64,000 nt of DNA from positions 1,674,001 to 1,738,000 of the forward strand of contig NZ_MKEQ01000001.1 in NCBI RefSeq assembly GCF_001875655.1, read 5' to 3'. Position 1 is the stretch's first letter. Each line of letters begins with the position of its first letter. The position numbers and the translations under genes were made by a program. Below the pieces are notes generated by a model. It was not told where the DNA came from, did no database searches, and saw only the letters and a program-made list of their open reading frames with translations. The stretch comes from Enterobacter hormaechei ATCC 49162 (GTDB lineage: Bacteria; Pseudomonadota; Gammaproteobacteria; Enterobacterales; Enterobacteriaceae). Of the stretch, positions 7,045 through 13,782 are shown in pieces.

Positions 7045-7662
7045 ATGAAACGTTATTCACTCTGCCCAATATGCGGGGATGAAGGGTTGCATGAAACGAA
7101 AACCAAAATCCTCAGGGAGTTTGAGGGTTTTAAAAAAGAGGTCCCGTTCCATGCATCTGTTTGCGAATCATGTGGCTCAGAAACTCTGACAGTTCAGCAG
7201 GCAAAATTTAACAAACGCCAGATGACTGATTTTTATCGAGAAGCTGATGGATTGCTTACAGGCGGTCAGATAAAGGCAATCAGAGAGGATTTACATCTTA
7301 CCCAATCTGAAGCAGCAATCATTTTTGGTGGGGGCAAAAACGCGTTTACTAAATATGAAAATGGTGACGTTACGCAATCATTTGCGCTGGATAAGCTTTT
7401 AAGAACGGCTTACTCGGTTCCCGCTGCTTTTGAGTTTCTCCGTAAAGGTTGTCCAGCCGTAACCACCGTAGAGTATACCAATCGCACTACCGAGTTAGAG
7501 ATGATCAAGACTTATCTTGTTTCAAAAACTGGTCACCTTAAATACGCGAAAAGTCCTGCTGAAGATTCGGTAAAAGTCGTCATCCAGAATTATGTGTCTG
7601 AACCAACTCAGCATAATACTTGGCATATGATTGAAACGATTGCCTTAGGTAGTAAATTATGA
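7045..7662 (+). CDS. MqsA-like antitoxin with C-terminal extension
   Basis: 205 aa; E. coli MqsA has 131. The N-terminus carries two Cys pairs (CPICG near residue 7, CESCG near 40) like the MqsA zinc domain. Residues about 66-115 are the HTH: LTGGQIKAIREDLHLTQSEA followed by IFGGGKNAFTKYENGD, very close to MqsA (LTQKEASEIFGGGVNAFSRYEKG). About 70 further residues follow (from GCPAVTTVEYTN) that MqsA lacks. In TAC systems such a chaperone-addiction tail keeps the antitoxin unstable unless the SecB-like partner binds. AAGGAC lies 7 nt before the ATG. It overlaps the chaperone gene by 4 bp. Confidence 0.8.
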   Translation: MKRYSLCPICGDEGLHETKTKILREFEGFKKEVPFHASVCESCGSETLTVQQAKFNKRQMTDFYREADGLLTGGQIKAIREDLHLTQSEAAIIFGGGKNAFTKYENGDVTQSFALDKLLRTAYSVPAAFEFLRKGCPAVTTVEYTNRTTELEMIKTYLVSKTGHLKYAKSPAEDSVKVVIQNYVSEPTQHNTWHMIETIALGSKL

Positions 7663-8138
7663 TTTTAAGAGAAGTAAAAGATGTACTGTTGAGAAAGTCT
7701 TCTCTCACTTTTGATGCTGACACAAACATTTTTATGTTAGAGGGCATGGATCTAACCCTTCACTCGAATAACCGTATTGTTAGCGTACAAGTTGCTGAAA
7801 AGTATGAAGATGAAGAGCTAACTAAGATAAGTCGATGCGCATGTCTTTTCAGGCTGCAATGTTCGATAAGAGCAACTGAAGCAGGGCAAGATCCAGAAAC
7901 ATCTAAAGTTCTGTTCGAAATTGAAGCTCAGCACGATGTTGTTTTTGACTCAGACTCAGTTGTAACAATCGAAGAGATAGAAAAGTTTAGCGCTGATGAC
8001 ATAATTAACAATGCGGCTTGGCCGTATTGGAAAGAGCATGTTACTTCGCTTTGTTCCAAAGCTGGACTCAGCCCTTTGCAGGTGCCATCAGCTCAGAAGA
8101 ATGATCCAATAAAAATTACAGCCAAGCGAGAGTTGTAA
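7659..8138 (+). CDS. SecB-like chaperone of the TAC system
   Basis: 159 aa, near the size of E. coli SecB (155). The C-terminal part NNAAWPYWKEHVTSLCSKAGLSPLQVP aligns naturally with SecB [29 protein letters not shown]. The middle has alternating strands with an F-x-x-x-x-x-FEIEAQHDVVF pattern like the SecB beta sheet. It is translationally coupled to the antitoxin (ATGA). In known TAC systems a dedicated SecB homologue protects the antitoxin and controls toxin release. A terminator follows at 8143. The call rests on motif-level reading, not an alignment score. Confidence 0.72.
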   Translation: MILREVKDVLLRKSSLTFDADTNIFMLEGMDLTLHSNNRIVSVQVAEKYEDEELTKISRCACLFRLQCSIRATEAGQDPETSKVLFEIEAQHDVVFDSDSVVTIEEIEKFSADDIINNAAWPYWKEHVTSLCSKAGLSPLQVPSAQKNDPIKITAKREL

Positions 8139-8142
8139 ACAA

Positions 8143-8167
8143 AACCGGCCGCGTGCCGGTTTTTTTG
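8143..8167 (+). terminator. Intrinsic terminator of the cI/TAC transcript
   Basis: AACCGGC (8143-8149), 5-nt loop, GCCGGTT (8155-8161), then a run of T to 8166. It begins 5 bp after the chaperone stop and closes the rightward lysogenic unit before the convergent small gene at 8341. Confidence 0.9.
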
Positions 8168-8263
8168 TGTCTGCCGATCCCCATTCGACCACCACCACCA
8201 CGTCAGCGTAACCAATTGAATATTATGGGATGCTGGCATTAACGGCGTCTATTCCCCGCCAGC

Positions 8264-8320
8264 TGGTAAACAACCCGATCCCTCTGGTAAACGCTGTCAT
8301 CCTTGGTAAACGATTTACCA
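8264..8320. repeat. Three TGGTAAAC direct repeats ending in a palindrome
   Basis: TGGTAAAC occurs at 8264-8271, 8285-8292 and 8304-8311 (steps of 21 and 19 bp). The last forms a perfect dyad with the following TTTACCA (TGGTAAACGATTTACCA, 8304-8320). The array sits between the TAC terminator and the convergent gene at 8341. It shares the GGTAA/TTACC half-site with the palindrome at 6602-6616. No coding function is visible in 8168-8340. Confidence 0.55.
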
Positions 8321-8340
8321 TTGGTGACACCGTTAACCAT

Positions 8341-8538
8341 CTATAAGCCTTTCCGCACTATCTCAGCCGCATCCCTGTTCACGCCCTTCCCTATCACGTT
8401 TCCTGTTTCCTTCCGGTACTGCTTCAGCTTGTCGATGATGTTTTGCTGGGTCATGGGTAAATCAGCCAGTGACAATTCCATCACCGCCCGCCCCATCGCC
8501 TGAATTTTCATGCTTATACGCTCTTCATCCAGAACCAT
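8341..8538 (-). CDS. Small YmgB/AriR-like protein
   Basis: 65 aa from ATG 8538, which has AGGAGGG at a good distance; the ATG at 8544 is too close to it. The run MGRAVMELSLADLPMTQQNIIDKL...AEIVRKGL resembles the YmgB/AriR pattern ([25 protein letters not shown]...KTLEIV), a small helical dimer linked in E. coli to biofilm and acid-stress control. Related small ORFs occur beside pL in several lambdoid prophages. Similarity is modest. Confidence 0.5.
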   Translation of the reverse strand: MVLDEERISMKIQAMGRAVMELSLADLPMTQQNIIDKLKQYRKETGNVIGKGVNRDAAEIVRKGL

Positions 8539-8614
8539 GCACATCCCTCCTGCTGTTTTTTTAAGCGTAGCACTGGTATTTAAAAAAATAAATTCCCTTT
8601 CAAATCAGCAACAA

Positions 8615-8677
8615 CACGCTTTGTTGTCATCATTAATCACAATTCGTGTTGACCAATAAAACACAATATGTGATTAT
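8615..8677 (+). promoter_or_regulatory. Left operator region OL with promoter pL
   Basis: Operators CACAATTCGTG (8638-8648) and CACAATATGTG (8662-8672) lie 24 bp apart, with a weaker third match CACGCTTTGTT at 8615-8625. pL reads -35 TTGACC (8649-8654), a 17-bp spacer, -10 GATTAT (8672-8677). The arrangement copies pR: one operator abuts the -35 and one fills the spacer. It drives the rightward operon leading to recombination genes, xis and int. Confidence 0.8.
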
Positions 8678-8835
8678 CCACCCATCGAAACGAAACATCG
8701 ACAGCTGAGCGAAGTTAGCCAGCGGCGGACAGCAAGTCGCCTGCTCATTAAGAATTCAGTCAAGCAGCAAATCACCCGGAGCGCTCCTGGCAAATTGAAA
8801 TGGCGCCCAATGGGATTGAGGCAGGTGTGTAACGC
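8678..8835 (+). other. pL leader without recognisable gene
   Basis: About 160 bp between pL and the first candidate small ORF. No reading frame of useful length was found on the plus strand. The two minus-strand frames open here run against the operon and look like shadows. An antitermination element (nut- or put-like) would be expected here, but I could not identify one with confidence. Confidence 0.4.
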
Positions 8836-8976
8836 GTGGCGGGTATAGCACACGAAGAGGACTCCGCACCGGAATGGTTTGCTGCTCAGTTCCCGAACAT
8901 CGGGGCAGTAGTACCAAAGGAATATTTTAGGGTGAAGCGGCGTGGGAAATCGGTGACACGCACAGCGTCTACGTGA
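8836..8976 (+). CDS. Possible small phage protein (46 aa)
   Basis: GTG start at 8836 reading (M)AGIAHEEDSAPEWFAAQF, then PNIGAVVPKEYFRVKRRGKS and a short tail. It ends in a 4-bp GTGA overlap with the next small frame, which is typical of phage early operons. No strong ribosome-binding site is visible and I cannot name a family. It could be a Kil-type or antitermination peptide, or not a gene. Confidence 0.35.
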   Translation: MAGIAHEEDSAPEWFAAQFPNIGAVVPKEYFRVKRRGKSVTRTAST

Positions 8977-9116
8977 GCGCATCGTATTTCACGATTGGGC
9001 AGGCAGGTGGCCCAGAGAGTTCGGTTTCGTCCGACCTTCAACACATCGCCGGGGTAACGTCCGGCCTTCACCACCAAAACATTTCTCCCGCATCAGCGGG
9101 TAACGACAGAGGGTAA
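8973..9116 (+). CDS. Possible small phage protein (47 aa)
   Basis: GTG start at 8973 overlapping the previous stop, reading (M)SASYFTIGQAGGPESSVSS, and ending 4 bp before the next ATG at 9121. Coupled spacing on both sides is the main support. The composition is Ser/Gly-rich and unremarkable, and no family is recognised. Confidence 0.28.
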   Translation: MSASYFTIGQAGGPESSVSSDLQHIAGVTSGLHHQNISPASAGNDRG

Positions 9117-9120
9117 GGCG

Positions 9121-9300
9121 ATGCCGAGACTGATTGTGCTTTTGAATGTCGATGACGCTGAAGGAGTAGAGATAGCCAAGGATGAATTCGACGAAAACTT
9201 AACGTTTAGCTCATGGCATGAAGCCGATGACTGGTGTGCACGAAACACGAGATGCGTTTGGGTTAAAACCATAAACCTCGATGACGATGATGATGACTAA
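9121..9300 (+). CDS. Small acidic phage protein
   Basis: 59 aa beginning MPRLIVLLNVDDAEGVEIAK and ending in a run of six aspartates. GGGTAAGG just precedes the ATG and a terminator follows the stop immediately. The sequence has a clear beta-alpha composition rather than random sequence. Function unknown. Confidence 0.6.
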   Translation: MPRLIVLLNVDDAEGVEIAKDEFDENLTFSSWHEADDWCARNTRCVWVKTINLDDDDDD

Positions 9301-9320
9301 CCCGCTCCGGCGGGTTTTTT
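9301..9320 (+). terminator. Intrinsic terminator in the pL operon
   Basis: CCCGC (9301-9305), loop TCCG, GCGGG (9310-9314), then TTTTTT. It abuts the stop codon of the preceding small gene. As part of the early rightward operon it probably has to be passed by antitermination. Confidence 0.8.
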
Positions 9321-9437
9321 ATCGGCCATACATAGGCAGATTTTCGAGTCTGCCCATTTATGACAACCGGCGGCCATCCACCGCCCATTAGCGCAGAAGT
9401 CTTTAGTTCTGACATTCGGGAAAGACCGGGAGAGAAA

Positions 9438-10001
9438 ATGAATTGGTCAAACTACTTTACTTACGATCCAAAGCTCGGCCTGCTGCGATGGAAGCAAAGA
9501 CCTGCTGATATAGATGACTCAGCAGCAAAAATCAGATCGTGGAATAAGCGATACGCAGGCAAGGAAGCCGGAACTACGAGAACCGATGGATATATCGCTG
9601 TTGAGATCGTTTTCCTTAAGCGAAAAATAAAAGCCCACAGAATTATATGGGAGATGCACAACGGTCCTATTCCTGACGGACTCGTAATTGACCATATAAA
9701 CCGTAACCGATCTGATAACAGGCTTGAAAATATCCGGGTGGTCACGCGTCGAGATAACTTTCTGAACTCGGAAAGATTCGACGGAAAGCCGATTCCGCCA
9801 ATCAAAACAGACGAACATCGGACCTTCAAAAAGCAGAGAACTCACGCCAAAGGCACGAGCAAGTTGAAGCTTAGCCGTCCCAAACCATGGTCGGCAAAGA
9901 TATGGGTTGATGGCCGCAACGTTTCACTCGGCTATTACGCGACAGAATCTGAAGCGAGCGCTGCTTATCAAGCGGCAGTCGCCAAGTATCGAAACAACTA
10001 A
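9438..10001 (+). CDS. HNH endonuclease with AP2 domain
   Basis: 187 aa from ATG 9438, with GGGAG 6-7 nt upstream. The HNH core is visible: AHRIIWEMHNGPIPDGLVIDH followed by INRNRSDNRLENIRVVTRRDN. The C-terminus (KPWSAKIWVDGRNVSLGYYA...EASAAYQAA) is an AP2-type DNA-binding domain. These free-standing phage nucleases behave as homing endonucleases and insert between genes. A second member lies at 15408-15923. Confidence 0.85.
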   Translation: MNWSNYFTYDPKLGLLRWKQRPADIDDSAAKIRSWNKRYAGKEAGTTRTDGYIAVEIVFLKRKIKAHRIIWEMHNGPIPDGLVIDHINRNRSDNRLENIRVVTRRDNFLNSERFDGKPIPPIKTDEHRTFKKQRTHAKGTSKLKLSRPKPWSAKIWVDGRNVSLGYYATESEASAAYQAAVAKYRNN

Positions 10002-10036
10002 CCACCGGCGGCGCGGCCTTAAGCGCGGAGATGATT

Positions 10037-10399
10037 ATGAGCACCGGAATCGGAAATCACGAGTTCAGCACGAACTATCGAAACATCTACAAACCAGACC
10101 TGGCCATCTGCCCTTATTGCGGATTCGAAAGCTGCGAAGCTGACCACTGCGATGTAGGGATCGGCATGGTTCAGTGTGGTCCGTATTACTGCCCACAATG
10201 CTGTGCATCTGAAATTAGCAGCCTGGATACGCGAGAGCTTACTGACCGTGAAAAAGAAACCGGGTGGTTTAAGCCTGATAGCCCGGTAAGCGATGTCGCC
10301 AACACGGTCAACGGCCAGTTGGTTAATCACAAAGAAGCCAAGCAGGCTTACGACATTGGCTTGCTCGATGTTAAGAAATTAGACCGGGAGGCATCATGA
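10037..10399 (+). CDS. Phage protein with zinc-ribbon cysteines
   Basis: 120 aa from ATG 10037, preferred over the ATG at 10031 because GGAG is correctly spaced. Paired cysteines (ICPYCGFESCEADHC and YYCPQCC) suggest a zinc ribbon in residues 25-60. The C-terminal half is a charged helical segment. It overlaps the next frame by 4 bp. Function unknown. Confidence 0.6.
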   Translation: MSTGIGNHEFSTNYRNIYKPDLAICPYCGFESCEADHCDVGIGMVQCGPYYCPQCCASEISSLDTRELTDREKETGWFKPDSPVSDVANTVNGQLVNHKEAKQAYDIGLLDVKKLDREAS

Positions 10400-10554
10400 C
10401 AGTCACCCACAACGGCAAGCAGTACATCGCCAAAAAGCTCAACGATAACGAGTGGCAGCTGACGTCGGTATCGGCACCGCGTGAAAAGTTGTTGCTTAAC
10501 CGCTGGCAGATGCATATCGCTGGCCTCCTGGAACAGGTTGAGGTGAAGGTATGA
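10396..10554 (+). CDS. Small phage protein (52 aa)
   Basis: Reads MTVTHNGKQYIAKKLNDNEW and continues as a beta-rich then amphipathic helical sequence (LLLNRWQMHIAGLLEQVEV). ATGA overlaps at both ends with the neighbouring frames show translational coupling. Function unknown. Confidence 0.6.
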   Translation: MTVTHNGKQYIAKKLNDNEWQLTSVSAPREKLLLNRWQMHIAGLLEQVEVKV

Positions 10555-10760
10555 TCAACCACTACGGCACTACCCCGCTCATTCGCCAGTGCGTCACGCC
10601 CGGCATGATGGCAATGCATGAAGGCCGAACCTATCGCGTCTCAGCAGTCATTCAGGAGCGCAAATGGGTATACCTGCACACCGATGCAGAAATCATCCGT
10701 CTCAGTGACTGCGTGATTGACGTCCTTCTGGACGGTCACGGCAACCCTATCCAGCACTAA
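10551..10760 (+). CDS. Small phage protein (69 aa)
   Basis: 69 aa with an SH3-like beta pattern (MMAMHEGRTYRVSAVIQERKW, VYLHTDAEIIRLSDCVI). It is coupled to the preceding frame by an ATGA overlap. No family is recognised with certainty. Confidence 0.6.
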   Translation: MINHYGTTPLIRQCVTPGMMAMHEGRTYRVSAVIQERKWVYLHTDAEIIRLSDCVIDVLLDGHGNPIQH

Positions 10761-10830
10761 CCACCCTATTCAACCGATCGGCCTGGCATTACGCGGGCGG
10801 GATCTGCACATCCAAATTTCAGGAGAAACC

Positions 10831-11802
10831 ATGAGCGAAGTAACGGACTTAACTGTCATCGAAATCAAGCCGGAGCAGGCACCAGTGCTTTACGTAGCCG
10901 GCGGCCTTGACGCTTATCTCGAGCAAATCCGCCAGGCAGTGAACGAAGTGCCGGACCTGTCCACGAAGAAAGGCCGTGACCGTGTCGCCTCTCTGGCGGC
11001 GCAGGTGTCCCGCAGCAAGACGGCGATTGAAAAGCCGGGCCGTGAGTACCTGAAGCGCCTGAAAGAGGCTGTGCGTCCGGCTGAGGCCGAAATTAAGCGA
11101 TTCGTTGATGCCTGCGACGAGCTGCGCGATGCGACCCGCCGCCCACTCACTGAATGGGAAGCCGAGCAGGAACGCATCAAGGCTGAAGAGGCCATGAACG
11201 CGCTGCACGCCGAAGCGTTGGTGATGAACGAAGAGTTCGACCGCCAGCGCGCCGCGCAGATCGAGGCAGACCACGAAATGGCTCTGCTGATGAATGACAA
11301 GTTTGACCGTGACCGCGAAGAGCAGCGCCGTCAGGCGGAACAGGCTCAGCGTGAACGTGACGAACGACTGAAGCAGGAAGCGGCAGAACAAGCCCGCCGC
11401 GATGCCGAAGCGAAGCACAAAGCGGAGATTGAAGCCGCAGCGCGCCGTGAAGCTGAAGAGAAAGCACGTGCAGAGCTGGCTGAACGCCAGCGCGTCGAAG
11501 CGGAACAGCGTGCGGCACGCGAGAAGCAGGAAGCAGAAGCGCGGGCGGAACGCGAAAAGGCCGCGGCGGTGGAAGCTGAGCGCCTGAAGGCAAAACAGGC
11601 AGAAGAAGCCCGCCAGGCGGAAGAAAAACGCAAAGCCGATGAGCAGGCGAAGCGCGAGGCTGACGTGAAGCACCGCAAGACGGTCGGCACCAACATCGTT
11701 AACGCGCTCACCAGCTACACCAGCTTAACCCGCGAACAGGCTATCGAAGTTCTTACCGCTCTAAAAGATGACCTGATCCCCTGCGCGAAAATTCATTACT
11801 GA
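10831..11802 (+). CDS. Coiled-coil phage protein
   Basis: 323 aa from ATG 10831 behind AGGAG. Residues about 1-115 form a globular or helical N-terminus (LYVAGGLDAYLEQIRQ, STKKGRDRVASLAAQVSRSK). Residues 120-280 are an almost uninterrupted charged coiled coil, rich in Ala, Glu, Arg and Lys, of the kind often misnamed TolA-like. A short C-terminal domain follows (TSLTREQAIEVLTALKDDLI). The gene precedes the annealing protein and SSB, so a recombination-linked role is possible; none is shown. Low-complexity coding here produces long spurious frames on the other strand. Confidence 0.7.
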   Translation: MSEVTDLTVIEIKPEQAPVLYVAGGLDAYLEQIRQAVNEVPDLSTKKGRDRVASLAAQVSRSKTAIEKPGREYLKRLKEAVRPAEAEIKRFVDACDELRDATRRPLTEWEAEQERIKAEEAMNALHAEALVMNEEFDRQRAAQIEADHEMALLMNDKFDRDREEQRRQAEQAQRERDERLKQEAAEQARRDAEAKHKAEIEAAARREAEEKARAELAERQRVEAEQRAAREKQEAEARAEREKAAAVEAERLKAKQAEEARQAEEKRKADEQAKREADVKHRKTVGTNIVNALTSYTSLTREQAIEVLTALKDDLIPCAKIHY

Positions 11803-11810
11803 GGTGAATC

Positions 11811-12008
11811 ATGAATATCACATGCGAGTGCGTAGACATGCGCACATCCGTCGGCCCCCACAACACCATCAAAGTTGAGATGGAGGGCGTTGTCCTGGCC
11901 GGCACCGTTAAAACCCGTGACGTACTACCCCAGCTCGACGGCGCAGAAGTCATCGAGTGGCTGGCTGAACAGGGTTACGTCATCACTCATCAGGAGCGTG
12001 CAGCATGA
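11811..12008 (+). CDS. Small phage protein (65 aa)
   Basis: 65 aa, beta-rich with HNTIKVEMEGVVLAGTV followed by an amphipathic helix (VIEWLAEQGYVI). GAGG precedes the ATG closely. It overlaps the next frame by 4 bp. Function unknown. Confidence 0.6.
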   Translation: MNITCECVDMRTSVGPHNTIKVEMEGVVLAGTVKTRDVLPQLDGAEVIEWLAEQGYVITHQERAA

Positions 12009-12163
12009 CGGCAGCAGAACGGTGGGATGAAGAGTCGTTCCTTCGCCTTATGCGCGACGTGATACCAGAAAAGCCAGAAAACGACGACGAGCCAGTCAGC
12101 CTGGCCGCCGAGCGGCAGAATCCGGTCATTAGCTGGGATGAATTTGCGGGGAATTACACATGA
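12005..12163 (+). CDS. Small acidic phage protein (52 aa)
   Basis: Reads MTAAERWDEESFLRLMRDVI and ends PVISWDEFAGNYT. It overlaps the previous stop and the next start (ATGA). Its position directly upstream of the annealing protein is the only hint to a role. Confidence 0.55.
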   Translation: MTAAERWDEESFLRLMRDVIPEKPENDDEPVSLAAERQNPVISWDEFAGNYT

Positions 12164-12885
12164 ACCTTGATGATTTAGATGCGCCATTTGCCAGTGAGGA
12201 TATTGAATGGCGCATTCAGCAGGCGGGAAAAAACAATAACGGAATCTGGGCCAAGGTGCTGGCCTACGTAACCAACCGCGCAATCATGAAGCGGTTGGAT
12301 GAAGTTTGCGGCAAAGCTGGCTGGCGTAACGAATACCGCGATATACCGAATAATGGCGGCGTTGAGTGCGGTATTTCCATAAAAGTTGAAGGCGAGTGGA
12401 TCACCAAGTGGGATGCGGCAGAAAACACACAGGTTGAAGCTGTGAAAGGTGGCCGCTCTGGCGCCATGAAGCGCGCCGCCGTGCAATGGGGGATCGGTCG
12501 TTACCTCTACAACCTGGAAGAAGGGTTCGCAGTGGTTTCAGCAACGCGCGCGCCCGGGTTCCAGTACGCCAAATCAAAAGAGGTTGGCGTGTTCTACTGG
12601 AAGGCGCCTGCTCTACCAGGGTGGGCATTGCCATCAGGAACACCAATCGAGCGGGGCCAGCAACCGCATGATGGTCATCAGCAGCGAGACCAGGCAACTC
12701 AGTCCGTGGATGCGGACAAAATCCTCGCCGAATTCTCTGCATACGCTGGATCTGAAAACGATAGCGAGCGGCTTAAGCATCGCTATGAAGATACCTGGAA
12801 ATTACTTAACGGCTTTACTGAGCACCAGAACAAATGCAAAGACGTTACAGGCATTCGACTCAAAGAACTTAAACAGGCGGCGTAA
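12160..12885 (+). CDS. Rad52/Rad22-family single-strand annealing protein
   Basis: 241 aa. The N-terminal 130 residues show the family pattern: AYVTNRAIMKRLDEVCGKAGWRNEY, a beta meander (CGISIKVEGEWITKWDAAEN), and GGRSGAMKRAAVQWGIGRYLY. The C-terminus is hydrophilic and ends in a helical tail. Such phage proteins do the job of lambda Red-beta, annealing complementary strands with SSB, whose gene follows with no gap. No exonuclease partner is seen nearby. Confidence 0.85.
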   Translation: MNLDDLDAPFASEDIEWRIQQAGKNNNGIWAKVLAYVTNRAIMKRLDEVCGKAGWRNEYRDIPNNGGVECGISIKVEGEWITKWDAAENTQVEAVKGGRSGAMKRAAVQWGIGRYLYNLEEGFAVVSATRAPGFQYAKSKEVGVFYWKAPALPGWALPSGTPIERGQQPHDGHQQRDQATQSVDADKILAEFSAYAGSENDSERLKHRYEDTWKLLNGFTEHQNKCKDVTGIRLKELKQAA

Positions 12886-13383
12886 ATGGCTAGCAAAGGC
12901 GTAAACAAAGTGATCCTCGTCGGCAACCTCGGGCAAGACCCCGAGGTCCGTTATCTTCCGTCCGGCGGCGCAGTGTGCAGCGTGACGCTGGCAACTTCGG
13001 AGTCATGGCGAGATAAAGCCACTGGCGAACTGAAAGAGCAAACGGAATGGCACCGCGTCGTTCTGTTCGGAAAGCTGGCTGAGGTGGCCGGAGAATACCT
13101 GCGCAAGGGCTCTCAGGTTTATATCGAGGGCCAACTGCGTACACGAAAATGGACAGATCAGGCTGGCGTGGAGAAGTACACCACGGAGGTAGTGGTAAAC
13201 GTCGGCGGCACAATGCAGATGCTTGGTGGCCGCCAGGGCGGTGGAGCGGCACCGGCAGGTGGCAGCCCAGTGCAGGGCGGAAATCAGTTCAGCGGCGGCG
13301 CACAGCCTCGCACACAGCAGCAGTCTGCACCCGCCCAATCTAACGAACCGCCAATGGACTTCGACGACGATATACCCTTTTGA
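12886..13383 (+). CDS. ssb: Phage single-stranded DNA-binding protein
   Basis: 165 aa. The OB fold is clear: [20 protein letters not shown], then [19 protein letters not shown] and [15 protein letters not shown] Gly/Gln-rich linker leads to the acidic tip DFDDDIPF, which binds host partners. Close likeness to E. coli SSB suggests it can stand in for it. Its start is adjacent to the stop of the annealing protein. Confidence 0.95.
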   Translation: MASKGVNKVILVGNLGQDPEVRYLPSGGAVCSVTLATSESWRDKATGELKEQTEWHRVVLFGKLAEVAGEYLRKGSQVYIEGQLRTRKWTDQAGVEKYTTEVVVNVGGTMQMLGGRQGGGAAPAGGSPVQGGNQFSGGAQPRTQQQSAPAQSNEPPMDFDDDIPF

Positions 13384-13408
13384 AGCATCTCCCGGTCAGG
13401 AGGAACCA

Positions 13409-13630
13409 ATGAACAAATTTACCCCAGAGTATCGAAAATACCTTCTCCGGCCAATCCCTGACCGGAAGCTTTCACCAGCTGAGCGAGCCGATCGCAAAGA
13501 GCTTTACCAAATCATCCAGCAAGAAAGAGCCAACGACGATTCACCCCCTTCCCCATCCAACTACACGCCAGCTGACCCATACCTAAACGACAATCGCAAA
13601 GGCCTCGGCGGCGCTTCAAGGAGTGACTAA
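13409..13630 (+). CDS. Small phage protein (73 aa)
   Basis: 73 aa from ATG 13409 behind AGGAGG. The N-terminus is basic (FTPEYRKYLLRPIPDRKLSP) and the C-terminus is Pro/Ser/Asn-rich and likely disordered. The stop overlaps the next start (TAATG). Function unknown. Confidence 0.6.
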   Translation: MNKFTPEYRKYLLRPIPDRKLSPAERADRKELYQIIQQERANDDSPPSPSNYTPADPYLNDNRKGLGGASRSD

Positions 13631-13782
13631 TGACTCACGCTCACGACGACATCAGGGTTGGCACACTCTGCCTTCCCTTCATTGGTAACGGCTGGCTAAT
13701 GCCATGGGGTGAAGTGGTCAGCAATCCATTAAAGGCGCAGCGGCTCGCTGAGGAATATCGGGAAAGGCAGGAGGCGGCATGA
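13630..13782 (+). CDS. DUF1317-family phage protein
   Basis: 50 aa, MTHAHDDIRVGTLCLPFIGN with a C-terminus NPLKAQRLAEEYRE. This matches the lambda pattern MTHPHDNIRVGAI...NPLKAQRLAEE of DUF1317. The role is unknown in lambda too. It overlaps both neighbours. Confidence 0.8.
   Translation: MTHAHDDIRVGTLCLPFIGNGWLMPWGEVVSNPLKAQRLAEEYRERQEAA

Noticed and set aside
8674..9077. Two minus-strand frames in the pL leader
   Set aside because: They oppose the direction of the early operon, lack good starts, and have shadow-like composition.
10849..11673. Minus-strand frame opposite the coiled-coil phage gene
   Set aside because: Low-complexity Ala/Glu/Arg coding on the plus strand creates long open antisense frames with Leu/Phe/Cys-rich translation.
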